NCBI GenBank assembly: GCA_949358305.1
Contig: OX442315.1
Location: 34,500,427 to 34,560,426 of the forward strand
Direction of reading: 5' to 3'
Length of the DNA stretch: 60,000 nucleotides
DNA from: Strigamia acuminata
Lineage: Eukaryota; Arthropoda; Chilopoda; Geophilomorpha; Linotaeniidae
The translations under genes were made by a program, and so were the position numbers. The notes under the pieces were generated by a model. That model saw nothing but the letters and a program-made list of their open reading frames with translations. It did not search any database and was not told the origin of the DNA. Numbering within the stretch: the first letter of the stretch is position 1; every line of letters begins with the position of its first letter. Below are positions 43,667 through 53,500 of this stretch, one piece after another.

Positions 43667-44517
43667 AGGTTGCATTTTATCGAAGTGAACTCTGTGATCA
43701 AAGTGTAAAATTGAAAAATGAATTTTTTGATTATTTTATGTAGATATTATAATTAGAAAATTTCCGATTTTTCTCTATAAATTTACTGTGAAATATTCAT
43801 TTGTTTTCAAAAAATTCTCATTATCTTTTGGAAATATTTGAAGTCGAATTTTTGGATTATTGTGAAAACTCATTATAAATCCGAATTTCGTACAAAAAAT
43901 CTATTTTGATTTTGTTGAGTTTCCCAGAATATTCGGCTATATTCTGGAAAATTTTGAAACCCTAAATTTCGATCAAAAAACGATTTTGACCAGAATTTCT
44001 GTTAACGAAAGATAAAAAGTTAAAATATTTTATTTTACTGGTTGAAAACTTGACTAGTTTTCTATTGTTCTGTCAATGTTAGGAATTATGATTTTTAATC
44101 CCTGACAAGGTAAAGAATGTGCCAAAGAGAGCCACTCACGATGCAGCTCGGAGTAGGTCATCCAGATGTGACATTGTTGAGAATTTCGGGTTAGAAATTA
44201 TCAGAAATTTTTCAACATCGCCAATCACAGCAGACTGTCTTGACAAAGGAGATTTTCCGGAAGCTAGTTTGACAACCAATATTCAGCCACACTTGCTTTT
44301 CGACAGTGCGACCATCCAGTTGTGCCTTTGTGACCAGTACCCGTTTGGACCATTCTTGACCACGCAATAGGACAGTTTTTCCGAAGCCACTTCAGTTTCA
44401 GCAGCTAAGGTTGTATTTTTTCAAATTATTTCTTAGTTTAATATTAAGCGTGTTACATTTACGATAGTTCAGTTAAAATCTTATTTTTTCTTTTGTACGT
44501 GTATTTCTTTGAGTATT
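43667..44517 (+). other. Leader (5' UTR) of copy B
   Basis: Non-coding leader of about 850 bases before gag. An open frame at 44119-44370 (no ATG start; ends in TAG at 44368) is shared with copy C but has a different stop position there, so it is not considered a gene. Confidence 0.6.
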
Positions 44518-46022
44518 ATGGCCCGTAGACCTGTAAGAGTTCGTGGAACACGAGGAAATCGTGGGGCACGACGACGTGGTGGTATGTGTGAAACACCAAG
44601 AGGAATTGTGGAGTCTGATTTAGAAAGCCAGGGGGAAGAAAATGTTCCTAGAGACGTTTCCAACCCAGGTAGTTCTCGAACGGATCCACTATCAGTCCCA
44701 CATGATTTAGAAGTTTACTGTCGCCATTACCAATTGGAAGTGACGCAGTTTTCCTCTTTGTGTGAAGCTCAACAATACACGGCGAATAATCATCACGAGA
44801 GAAATCGTGTAATTACTCCCGATGTAGTTGTAACCAACGAACAAAGTGTTTCTGTAGATCGAACTGGCCCTCGTTCGCCGGCCACATATCGCTACCAGCA
44901 ATTGCCTGGATGGCGAATGAATGTTGCTCGTGACGACAATGGGCAGTTAAATTCTTCACTATCTGTTCAACCTTCGATTCAGTTACCAGCTAGTTCTTGG
45001 CGATCGAATTCGGCCGAAAGAATGGGAAATTCCGGACAAGGAAATATTTCTGCGCCAATTTCCCGAAATTTGCCAAGTGCGACGGCAGTAAATAATAATT
45101 TACCCGCTCCCACTGGGAATTTGAATGATTCTTTTCGAGTTCCACAGCCTCGAACTAATCTGTCGGTCCTACCAAGGGGGAGAAATGAAAATTATCAAAA
45201 TTTTCAATCTCACACCCAATCTGATGGGGATTTTAGGAATTATAGAAATTCCCGCTCTCAGGGTGGACGAGCTCCGCCGAGAAATCAACGATTTCCCAGA
45301 GCTCCTGGTGACCCTCGTGACTCCGATCCTAACTCGAGTAGTGACGAATCTCACGCTGGTGGAGGGGGAAATTATAACAATAATTTCCACCGACGTAATA
45401 ATTCTCGTTCTCCTCCGCCACCTAATAGACGCCAAAATTTTCGAGAAGAACCAAATCCGCCACTCAGAGACCAAGAAAGTCGGTCTACACCCAATTCGAA
45501 CTCTGCTTCTAATTTGTCAGACGAAAACGTAAAACAAATTATTCAGGGTTTGGTTGGTCAGATTCGAAGCCCGAGTAATCCCAGTCAGAATTTTGGAAAA
45601 GGAATCGAGATTCCTATTTTTGACGGGAAACAGACAGAGGTTGCGCGATTCCTTGAAATCGTCAAAGCTGTCGCACTCGGGAAAGGCATTCCTTTAGACG
45701 ACATGGTACACACTGCTGTACCTGGACGACTATTAGGCCATGCACAACGTTGGTTCCATAAGCAACGCCATACTTTTAACAGTTGGCGAACTTTCGAAGC
45801 CTCTTTTCTCGATTGTTTCGACCTCGTTCCACTTACAAGAGAAAGGCGACTTCTTAATGTAAAACAACGAGCCGACGAATCACTTTATAGTTTTCTTCTG
45901 CGTTATACGCAAGAACAAGGTGAAGTGCCGCCAGGTGATAAAACTGGACGTGCGCAATTATTCGACAATCTAACTCAAGAAAGTTTCACGGCGTTATGTA
46001 CACAAGGAATGTATGGTAACTT
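44518..46022 (+). pseudogene. gag: gag of copy B, truncated by insertion of copy C
   Basis: Starts at the ATG of MARRPVRVRGTRGNRG and is almost identical to gag of copy C through residue about 501 (GMYGNF), where the LTR of copy C begins. The CCHC zinc knuckle lies beyond the break and is missing here. The frame runs about 25 codons into the LTR before a stop. The rest of this gag presumably continues past the right edge of the window. Confidence 0.9.
46019..46022 (+). repeat. Target site duplication of copy C, left
   Basis: The 4-mer actt here is repeated at 59996-59999 after the 3' LTR. The uninterrupted gag in copy C reads ggtaactttacag, which confirms the pre-insertion sequence. Confidence 0.9.
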
Positions 46023-46478
46023 TGTGACGGTTACACTGTCATGCACGTTGTTAGTTAGGACGTTTATTTTGTCAATAGATGGCGCTGATACGTTTTAGCG
46101 GCAATTTCAAATTTCGACAATTTTTGAGTGAATAAAATATAAATTACTATTTATATTTTATTCCACTGCAACTTTATACACTTTTAAATACTTTTGGATG
46201 TTTAAATACTAGTTGATTTATTTGTCACATAATTCTATTGAATTATGTGCAAACTCTACACCTGGTGAAGTCACCCCCCATCACCCACTGTGAGTTGGAC
46301 TCCTTTTGGATTATAGTCAAAGGGACTTAATCCAAAATGTGTCCTGCGTATCCAGTTCCTGTAGTGGACCTAGTAGAAGACTATGTCCTGAGTATCCACT
46401 TCCTATGATCTGGGATTGGATGGATTTGACTGCCCAGTGATCCCATTGGATCACTGAACAGCTATTCTCCTCACCGAG

Positions 46479-46485
46479 TATATAT
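46479..46485 (+). promoter_or_regulatory. LTR TATA box
   Basis: TATATAT in the context CCGAGTATATATCC, conserved in all four LTRs of the window. Transcription would start around 46510, just after GCTCGCTCTTGTTCTG. Confidence 0.6.
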
Positions 46486-46608
46486 CCCCCTGCAAAACGG
46501 ATATAGCTCGCTCTTGTTCTGTTTTTGTTTGATACTGATATTACTTGAGCACATATTATACTTCTCTGCGTTCCGACAATCCGTTGTAGAAATACTTTGT
46601 ATTTAGTG

Positions 46609-46885
46609 TAAGTATCTAGAGTGGGTAGAAGACTCACAGACACACTTCCCGCCTCTTCATGCCAACATTCCGTTGTAGAAATGTAGTAACTAGAGTGGAG
46701 AGATTCACAGACACATTTAAGTGTAGTATCTAGAGTGGGGTACAACCCACAGACGCACTCCCTCCAGCTTCATGCCAACATTCCGTTGTAGAGTGCAGAA
46801 TCTAGAGTGGAGTAAAATTCACAGACGCATTGGTAATGTAGAATCTAGAGTGGAGTATTTATATTTCACAGACGCATTATCAGAG
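46609..46885 (+). repeat. Five-unit hairpin-forming repeat in the LTR R region
   Basis: Five units with the shared pattern CTAGAGTGG - variable loop - CACAGACRCA. In each, the bases after CTAGA pair with those before AGAC: GUGGGU/ACUCAC, GUGGA/UUCAC, GUGGG/CCCAC, GUGGA/UUCAC, GUGGA/UUCAC. Longer spacers (CTTCATGCCAACATTCCGTT) separate some units. The array is present in all four LTRs (near 40673, 42645, 46609 and 58993). Confidence 0.7.
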
Positions 46886-47613
46886 TGATCGACGCGGAGT
46901 AATTTCCCGGTTACTCTCCCGCCAGCCAGGACCGAGTGGAGTAATTTCCCGGCGATGGATAACCTTTCCTGCAAGATATTTCGATTCAATTCGTTATTGG
47001 TTTGACGGAACATTTAAGTCTAACTTAGATGTTGATTGCACTCGGGGCAAAAATAGCTCGGCGCTATTTTAATATATTTTACTTATTTTCATAGTTTTAG
47101 TTAAGTTTGTGACTATAAAATATCATGATCAATTCCATAGAATTAATATGAATATTTATTCTCACATTGTTACATCTCGCAATAATTATTGATTACAATA
47201 ATTATCTGCGACGCGATGTGTGTGACGATACAGAAAAGTCAACCGCACCTCTCGGATATAACCCACCCAGCCTAACCATTTACACGCCTTTTAGAACCAA
47301 ACCCCGGACCATTTAGAAGCCAAAGCCATTCATAGATGACATCTCTTACGTCACAGCAATAAGACCGTTACAAATTCTTATTGCATGACTGAAGCCTTCA
47401 AATGATATTATTTCAGGGCTTTTGCCAAATAACTGTATAGTTTAACTTATCGTCATTTTAGCCACTTGTAGGCATAGTATTTATATAAGGTTCAAACCGG
47501 AATAAATGTTATATGTTTTGAGAAAACATCAGGTTTGCATATTTTACATTTTCACACGGATAGTTCACACTTTAGTTTAGCAATTGCTATCTCCAGAAGG
47601 TAATCGTCACACG

Positions 47614-47631
47614 TGGAGGTTCTACCGAGAT
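47614..47631 (+). promoter_or_regulatory. Primer binding site of copy C, variant
   Basis: TGGAGGTTCTACCGAGAT, two bases after the LTR. It differs at two positions from the site in copies A and B and is closer to the complement of the other common animal tRNA-Gln 3' end (isoacceptor with GGUUCC acceptor strand). Confidence 0.7.
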
Positions 47632-48474
47632 AGGTTGCATTTTATTGAAGTGAACTCTGTGATCAAGTGTAAAATTGAAAAATGAATTTTTTGATTATTT
47701 TATGTAGATATTATAATTAGAAAATTTCCGATTTTTCTCTATAAATTTACTGTGAAATATTCATTTGTTTTCAAAAAATTCTCATTATCTTTTGGAAATA
47801 TTTGGAGTCGAATTTTTGGATTATTTTGAAAACTCATTATAATTCCGAATCTCTTACGAAAAAATCTATTTTGATTTTCCCAGAATATTCGGCTATATTC
47901 TGAAAAATTGCGAAACCTTGAATTTCGATCAAAAACGAATTTGACTAGAAATTCTGCTGACTAAAAAATAAAAAGTTAAAATATTTTATGTTACTGGTTA
48001 AAAACTTGACTAGTTTTCTATTGTTCTGTCAATGTTAGGAATTATGATTTTTTAATCCCTGACAAGGTAAAGAATGTGCCAAAGAGAGCCACTCACGATG
48101 CAGCTCGGAGTAGGTCATCCAGATGTGACATTGTTGAGAATTTCGGGTTAGAAATTATCAGAAATTTTTCAACATCGCCAATCGCAGCAGACTGTCTTGA
48201 CAAAGGAGATTTTCCGGAAGCTAGTTTGACAACCAATATTCAGCCACACTTGCTTTTCGACAGTGCGACCATCCAGTTGTGCCTTTGTGACCAGTGCCCG
48301 TTTGGACCATTCTTGACCACGCAACAGGACAGTTTTTTCCCGAAGCCACTTCAGTTTTAGCAGCTAAGGTTGTATTTTTTCAAATTATTTCTTAGTTTAA
48401 TATTAAGCGTGTTACATTTACGCTAGTCAGTTAAAGTTTATTTTTTCTTTTGTACGTGTATTTCTTTGAGTATT
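47632..48474 (+). other. Leader (5' UTR) of copy C
   Basis: AT-rich leader of about 840 bases, nearly identical to the leader of copy A where both exist. It should hold packaging and dimerisation signals, but none was identified by eye. No convincing gene. Confidence 0.6.
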
Positions 48475-50523
48475 ATGGCCCGTAGACCTGTAAGAGTTCG
48501 TGGAACACGAGGAAATCGTGGAGCACGACGACGTGGTGGTATGTGTGAAACACCAAGAGGAATTGTGGAGTCTGATTTAGAAAGCCAGGGGGAAGAAAAT
48601 GTTCCTAGAGACGTTTCCAACCCAGGTAGTTCTCAAACGGATCCACTATCCGTCCCGCATGATTTAGAGGTTTACTGTCGCCATTACCAATTGGAAGTGA
48701 CGCAGTTTTCCTCTCTGTGTGAAGCTCAACAATACACGGCGAATAATCATCACGAGAGAAATCGTGTAATTACTCCCGATGTAGTTGTAACCAACGAACG
48801 AAGTGTTTCTGTAGATCGAACTGGCCCTCGTTCACCGGCCACATATCGCTACCAGCAATTACCTGGATGGCGAATGAATGTTGCTCGTGACGACAATGGG
48901 CAGTTAAATTCTTCATTATCCGTTCAACCTTCGATTCAGTTACCAGCTAGTTCTTGGCGATCGAATTCGGCCGAAAGAATGGGAAATTCCGGACAAGGAA
49001 ATATTTCTGCGCCAATTTCCCGAAATTTGCCAAGTGCGACGGCAGTAAATAATAATTTACCCGCTCCCACTGGGAATTTGAATGATTCTTTTCGAGTTCC
49101 ACAGCCTCGAACTAATCTGTCGGTCCTACCAAGGGGGAGAAATGAAAATTATCAAAATTTTCAATCTCACACCCAATCTGATGGGGATTTTAGGAATTAT
49201 AGAAATTCCCGCTCTCAGGGTGGACGAGCTCCGCCGAGAAATCAACGATTTCCCAGAGCTCCTGGTGACCCTCGTGACTCCGATCCTAACTCGAGTAGTG
49301 ACGAATCTCACGCTGGTGGAGGGGGAAATTATAACAATAATTTCCACCGACGTAATAATTCTCGTTCTCCTCCGCCACCTAATAGACGCCAAAATTTTCG
49401 AGAAGAACCAAATCCGCCACTCAGAGACCAAGAAAGTCGGTCTACACCCAATTCGAACTCTGCTTCTAATTTGTCAGACGAAAACGTAAAACAAATTATT
49501 CAGGGTTTGGTTGGTCAGATTCGAAGCCCGAGTAATCCCAGTCAGAATTTTGGAAAAGGAATCGAGATTCCTATTTTTGACGGGAAACAGACAGAGGTTG
49601 CGCGATTCCTTGAAATCGTCAAAGCTGTCGCACTCGGGAAAGGCATTCCTTTAGACGACATGGTACACACTGCTGTACCTGGACGACTATTAGGCCATGC
49701 ACAACGTTGGTTCCATAAGCAACGCCATACTTTTAACAGTTGGCGAACTTTCGAAGCCTCTTTTCTCGATTGTTTCGACCTCGTTCCACTTACAAGAGAA
49801 AGGCGACTTCTTAATGTAAAACAACGAGCCGACGAATCACTTTATAGTTTTCTTCTGCGTTATACGCAAGAACAAGGTGAAGTGCCGCCAGGTGATAAAA
49901 CTGGACGTGCGCAATTATTCGACAATCTAACTCAAGAAAGTTTCACGGCGTTATGTACACAAGGAATGTATGGTAACTTTACAGTAGATGACATTCTACA
50001 ATATGTAGGAGCAAATCGCTCTAAGTTTGAAAGTTCTCAACTTGCAGCCAAATTGGAGTACGATAATCGAGAGAATCATCCTACTCCCAAACTTCACGAA
50101 AAATCTAAGATTTTTCCATCCAAAACCTCACTACGTTTAACGCAAACACAAGATGAAGTTGAAGATGAAGACGAGTCGGAAAATGACGACTCAACTGACG
50201 ATGGTTCAATGGAGCGATTATTTGCCGCCCAGTATGAAAAAACTACTGGAAAATGCTTTTTCTGTCACGAGCCTGGACATTTTAAAAGAGAATGTCCCGC
50301 TCTTGCCAAAAAATTAGCAGGGAAATCAGACTCGTTAAATACAAATAAAAGATTTAACCACTCTGCTCCCAACCCCGAGTTTAAACGACCCAAACAAAAT
50401 TGGGTTACGTCAGAAACTTTAGACTCCAAATTTACTGACTTCCAGAAAAACATGGTTGACCTGTTAATTAAGCATTTACCAGCAGCCACTGAGTCAGTCA
50501 CTCCCGATGAGACAAAAAACTGA
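48475..50523 (+). CDS. gag: Gag polyprotein of retrotransposon copy C
   Basis: Structural protein that forms the virus-like particle and binds genomic RNA; 682 residues. The start ATG gives MARRPVRVRGTRGNRGARRR, an Arg/Gly-rich N-terminus. A long low-complexity Ser/Asn/Pro/Arg region (to about residue 330) precedes the conserved gag core (IEIPIFDGKQTEVARFLEIV, RWFHKQRHTFNSWRTFEASF, ERRLLNVKQRADESLYSFLL). One CCHC zinc knuckle, CFFCHEPGHFKREC, lies near residues 593-606. The stop TGA directly follows the slippery heptamer AAAAAAC, so a fraction of ribosomes should continue into pol. The frame is intact. Confidence 0.95.
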   Translation: MARRPVRVRGTRGNRGARRRGGMCETPRGIVESDLESQGEENVPRDVSNPGSSQTDPLSVPHDLEVYCRHYQLEVTQFSSLCEAQQYTANNHHERNRVITPDVVVTNERSVSVDRTGPRSPATYRYQQLPGWRMNVARDDNGQLNSSLSVQPSIQLPASSWRSNSAERMGNSGQGNISAPISRNLPSATAVNNNLPAPTGNLNDSFRVPQPRTNLSVLPRGRNENYQNFQSHTQSDGDFRNYRNSRSQGGRAPPRNQRFPRAPGDPRDSDPNSSSDESHAGGGGNYNNNFHRRNNSRSPPPPNRRQNFREEPNPPLRDQESRSTPNSNSASNLSDENVKQIIQGLVGQIRSPSNPSQNFGKGIEIPIFDGKQTEVARFLEIVKAVALGKGIPLDDMVHTAVPGRLLGHAQRWFHKQRHTFNSWRTFEASFLDCFDLVPLTRERRLLNVKQRADESLYSFLLRYTQEQGEVPPGDKTGRAQLFDNLTQESFTALCTQGMYGNFTVDDILQYVGANRSKFESSQLAAKLEYDNRENHPTPKLHEKSKIFPSKTSLRLTQTQDEVEDEDESENDDSTDDGSMERLFAAQYEKTTGKCFFCHEPGHFKRECPALAKKLAGKSDSLNTNKRFNHSAPNPEFKRPKQNWVTSETLDSKFTDFQKNMVDLLIKHLPAATESVTPDETKN

Positions 50524-53500
50524 TTCAGGGGGTTGTTCAAGTTGCCCAACCCCCGCCTAACGAGTTGTTTCCTCTCTCGGAATTTTCAAATGATTTATTT
50601 TTTCATAAAAAAGAAATTAAAATAAGACATAAGCCTAGTCATCTCACAGTACCTTATGTCGATGATTCGAAGAATAAACCACCATCGTTGGTCATTTCTT
50701 ACGAAGCAGTGCCTGTCTGTCGGAAAGCTAGTAGTTCCACTGGTGGTGTCGATGAGAATTTAAAAATCATGACAGACCAACTAGAAAATTTGAGTATTTT
50801 CAGTGGAAGTTGGAATGCGCCAAAGAAACCGCTTGTACCCAAAGTTTTCAAGTTAAGGAAAATTCTTAAACTTGAAAAATGGAACAAGAAAGAACGAAAA
50901 ATATTTCTTGGCAAACTTTGCAATAGCAAATTAATTAATGGTGGCAAAGATGATCCGCGTATGAATGTCCAAATTGGAGGTTTAGATTACAACGCACTAA
51001 TGGACTCTGGAGCCACCCAATGTTTTATTGGAGTACAACTCCTTTCAAACACAGAAATTCCGGTGGAATTCATACAAGAATGTCCCCGCGGAATGCGTGT
51101 CTGCGCGGTCGGAATAGATCACCGACCTATCGGTCAAGTTTGTCTTTGTGTCAAATGGGCCGATAAAAGGAGAGTTACACCTATGACCTTCATAATTCTA
51201 CACAAGAATGTATGTGGGTTGATTTTGGGTCACAATTTTATGCGTAGAACGGGGATAAACCCTAATCCTCGACGGGCTGTGTTCACCTGTGATGACATGC
51301 CCGGATGGACAGCGCCATACGAGACCACTGAACTTAACTGTTGTTTAGCAAGCATTAGGACTTTGGGTCTCCAAGGTGAAGGAACTCCCACTTCACCTGA
51401 TTGGGCAGAAAAACTCGTCGAAGGCTGCAACAGCTCGGCGGAAGAAAAACGGTTACTCGTAAACGTTCTTTTGCAATTAAAAAACGTATTTCGAGATCAA
51501 TTGGGCTGTACGAAGGTGGCCAAGCACAGCATCAAGTTTAAACCTGGTGCTACTTGGAAACACCAGCCATATAGAATGTACAATCCAGCCAAGAAGGCCA
51601 TTATGACGGAATTGGTCGAGGAGTTAGAGGCTGATGGGTTAATCGAACCTGCCACTGGCCCTTATATAAGTCACCCCGTCATAGTGGCTAAACCCGGCGG
51701 GAAGTATCGATTATGTATCGACTACCGCTGGTTGAATGCGATCACAGAAGTTGATGCAATTCAAATGCCAAGTATTGACCTATTAATTCACCATACTAAT
51801 CAGGCCAAGTACTTTACATCCATTGATTTAACTAAAGGTTATCATCAAATGGAAATGGAGGAGGAGGATAAGAGCAAAACTGCTTTTTACACTCCAAAAG
51901 GCAAATTTCAATTCAAGAGACTGCCATTTGGTCTTTGTAATGCACCTAGCTCTTTTCAACACCTCATGACTACCGTATTGGGTGACTCTTTATATAAACA
52001 CGCTCTGGTCTATTTAGACGATATAATTATTTTTTCTGACACATGGGAAAATCATTTATTACATATTAAAGACGTACTTGAGAAGTTAGATGCTGCAAAT
52101 CTAACTATCAATAAAGACAAGTCAAAATTTGGTCGAACATCATTACGATTTTTAGGCCATTTAATTTCCGAGGGATCTCTTCTTCCAGACCCGGACAAAG
52201 TCTCGGCTGTAAGGAATTTTCCCAAACCAACTTGTTCTAAAGACATTCAGAGATTTGTAGGACTTGCGAATTTTTTCCGAAAATTCATTCCTAACATCGC
52301 AAATATTGCTCGTCCATTGACCAATATTATGCATGATCAAGCAAAGTTTGTGTGGGATGATCCACAAACAACTGCATTCGAAACTATCAAAGATATTTTG
52401 TGTGACAAGGACCAAGCCCTTCTCCACATGCCAGATATGAATAAGCCTTTTGTCATTTTGACAGATGCTTCTCATTCAGGTTTAGGTGCAGTACTCTGTC
52501 AAGACGTAGAATTATTCTGTGAAAAAAAACAGAAATTAATTATGGTCCCAAAAGCAGTCGCGTACGCCAGTCGAGTGTTACACGGGGCCGAAGTAAGGTA
52601 TTCTACGCCGGAATTGGAGTGTTTGGCCGTTGTATGGGCAATCGAAAGATTTCGCCCTTATATTGAATACACGACTTTCACTCTCGAGTCCGATGCTAAG
52701 GCCCTTAGCTGGTTGATGAGTACGCCGGAACCATCGGGAAGGTTTGGTCGTTGGGCCGTCAAAATACAATGTGGCGCGTTTAAAATTATTTTTAGACGCG
52801 GTGCAATGAACCAAGTAGCGGACGCATTATCACGCGCTCCACTGTCTGCACTAGACACTCCGGATTATGATTATATCGAACCAGAGGAGATCACCCATTT
52901 CTATCCAACTTGGAATGGAAACAGGTGTGCATCTTTACAAGTGACGGAGACTGAGCGCAAACATTTTCTCACAAATGTTGGCCTTAGTTTGGATTTTTTC
53001 TCAGAATCATATAATCCAGTTAGATTTCATGATTCTGGAGAAAAGGGGGAGGAAGAAGGATGTACGAGAGAAAATTGCAGACATATAGATGTCCACAATT
53101 GTAATCACGAAAATGTACACACTGCGCTAACAGATATCCTAAAAGTAGTTCCGCCGACGCGAGACGAAATTATCGAAGCGCAGCTTAAAGATCCAGCATG
53201 TAGTAAAATCCTTGTTTACCTAAAAGGAGACGAAAAATTAAAAAATCGTATCACGGATAAACATTGGTTAAATGCGATTCGTGGCTACACTCTCGACGAA
53301 CCGGAAGAAAATAAAGGTGTTATGCTAATTTATTTTGCTCCGACCGATGAGGAAGAGTTAAACGACTCTGGCAACGGGTTTAAGGCGGTAATTCCACGCT
53401 CTCTTGTGAGACGTGCATTATTCGCATGCCATGGCCACCCACTTACAGGACACGCTGGCATGAGTAAAACCCTAGATAGAGCAAAGAAGATGTATTTCTG

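Larger units (their letters stand above)
42058..46022 (+). mobile_element. LTR retrotransposon copy B: 5' LTR, leader and partial gag, interrupted
   Basis: Inserted into the leader of copy A and itself cut in gag by copy C. The bases before it (actg, 42054-42057) are the expected target duplication; the partner should follow its 3' LTR outside the window. The five bases after copy C (59996-60000) are the resumption of its gag. Confidence 0.92.
46023..47611 (+). repeat. 5' LTR of copy C (1,589 bases)
   Basis: TG...CA ends within TGTGACG/CGTCACA. A TATA box (TATATAT, 46479-46485) and a polyA signal (AATAAA, 47501-47506) suggest U3 of about 0.5 kb, an unusually long R of about 1 kb and a short U5. 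No indel relative to the 3' LTR. It shares the variant giving CTGCAAGATATTT with the 3' LTR but not with copies A and B. Confidence 0.95.

Noticed and set aside
46317-46745. 142-codon antisense ORF in three of the four LTRs (also 42352 and 58701), and a 64-codon antisense ORF in all four
   Set aside because: They overlap the hairpin repeat array and are closed in LTR A by one substitution. Conservation is explained by the LTRs being near-identical DNA.
48076-48360. Open frame in the retrotransposon leader (also 44119-44370)
   Set aside because: It has no ATG at its start, its length differs between copies B and C because of a stop change, and it resembles no known domain.
50565-50770. An independent start codon for pol at 50565
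   Set aside because: The codon there is TTG, not ATG. The frame is open upstream to 50511 and the frameshift signal explains entry better.
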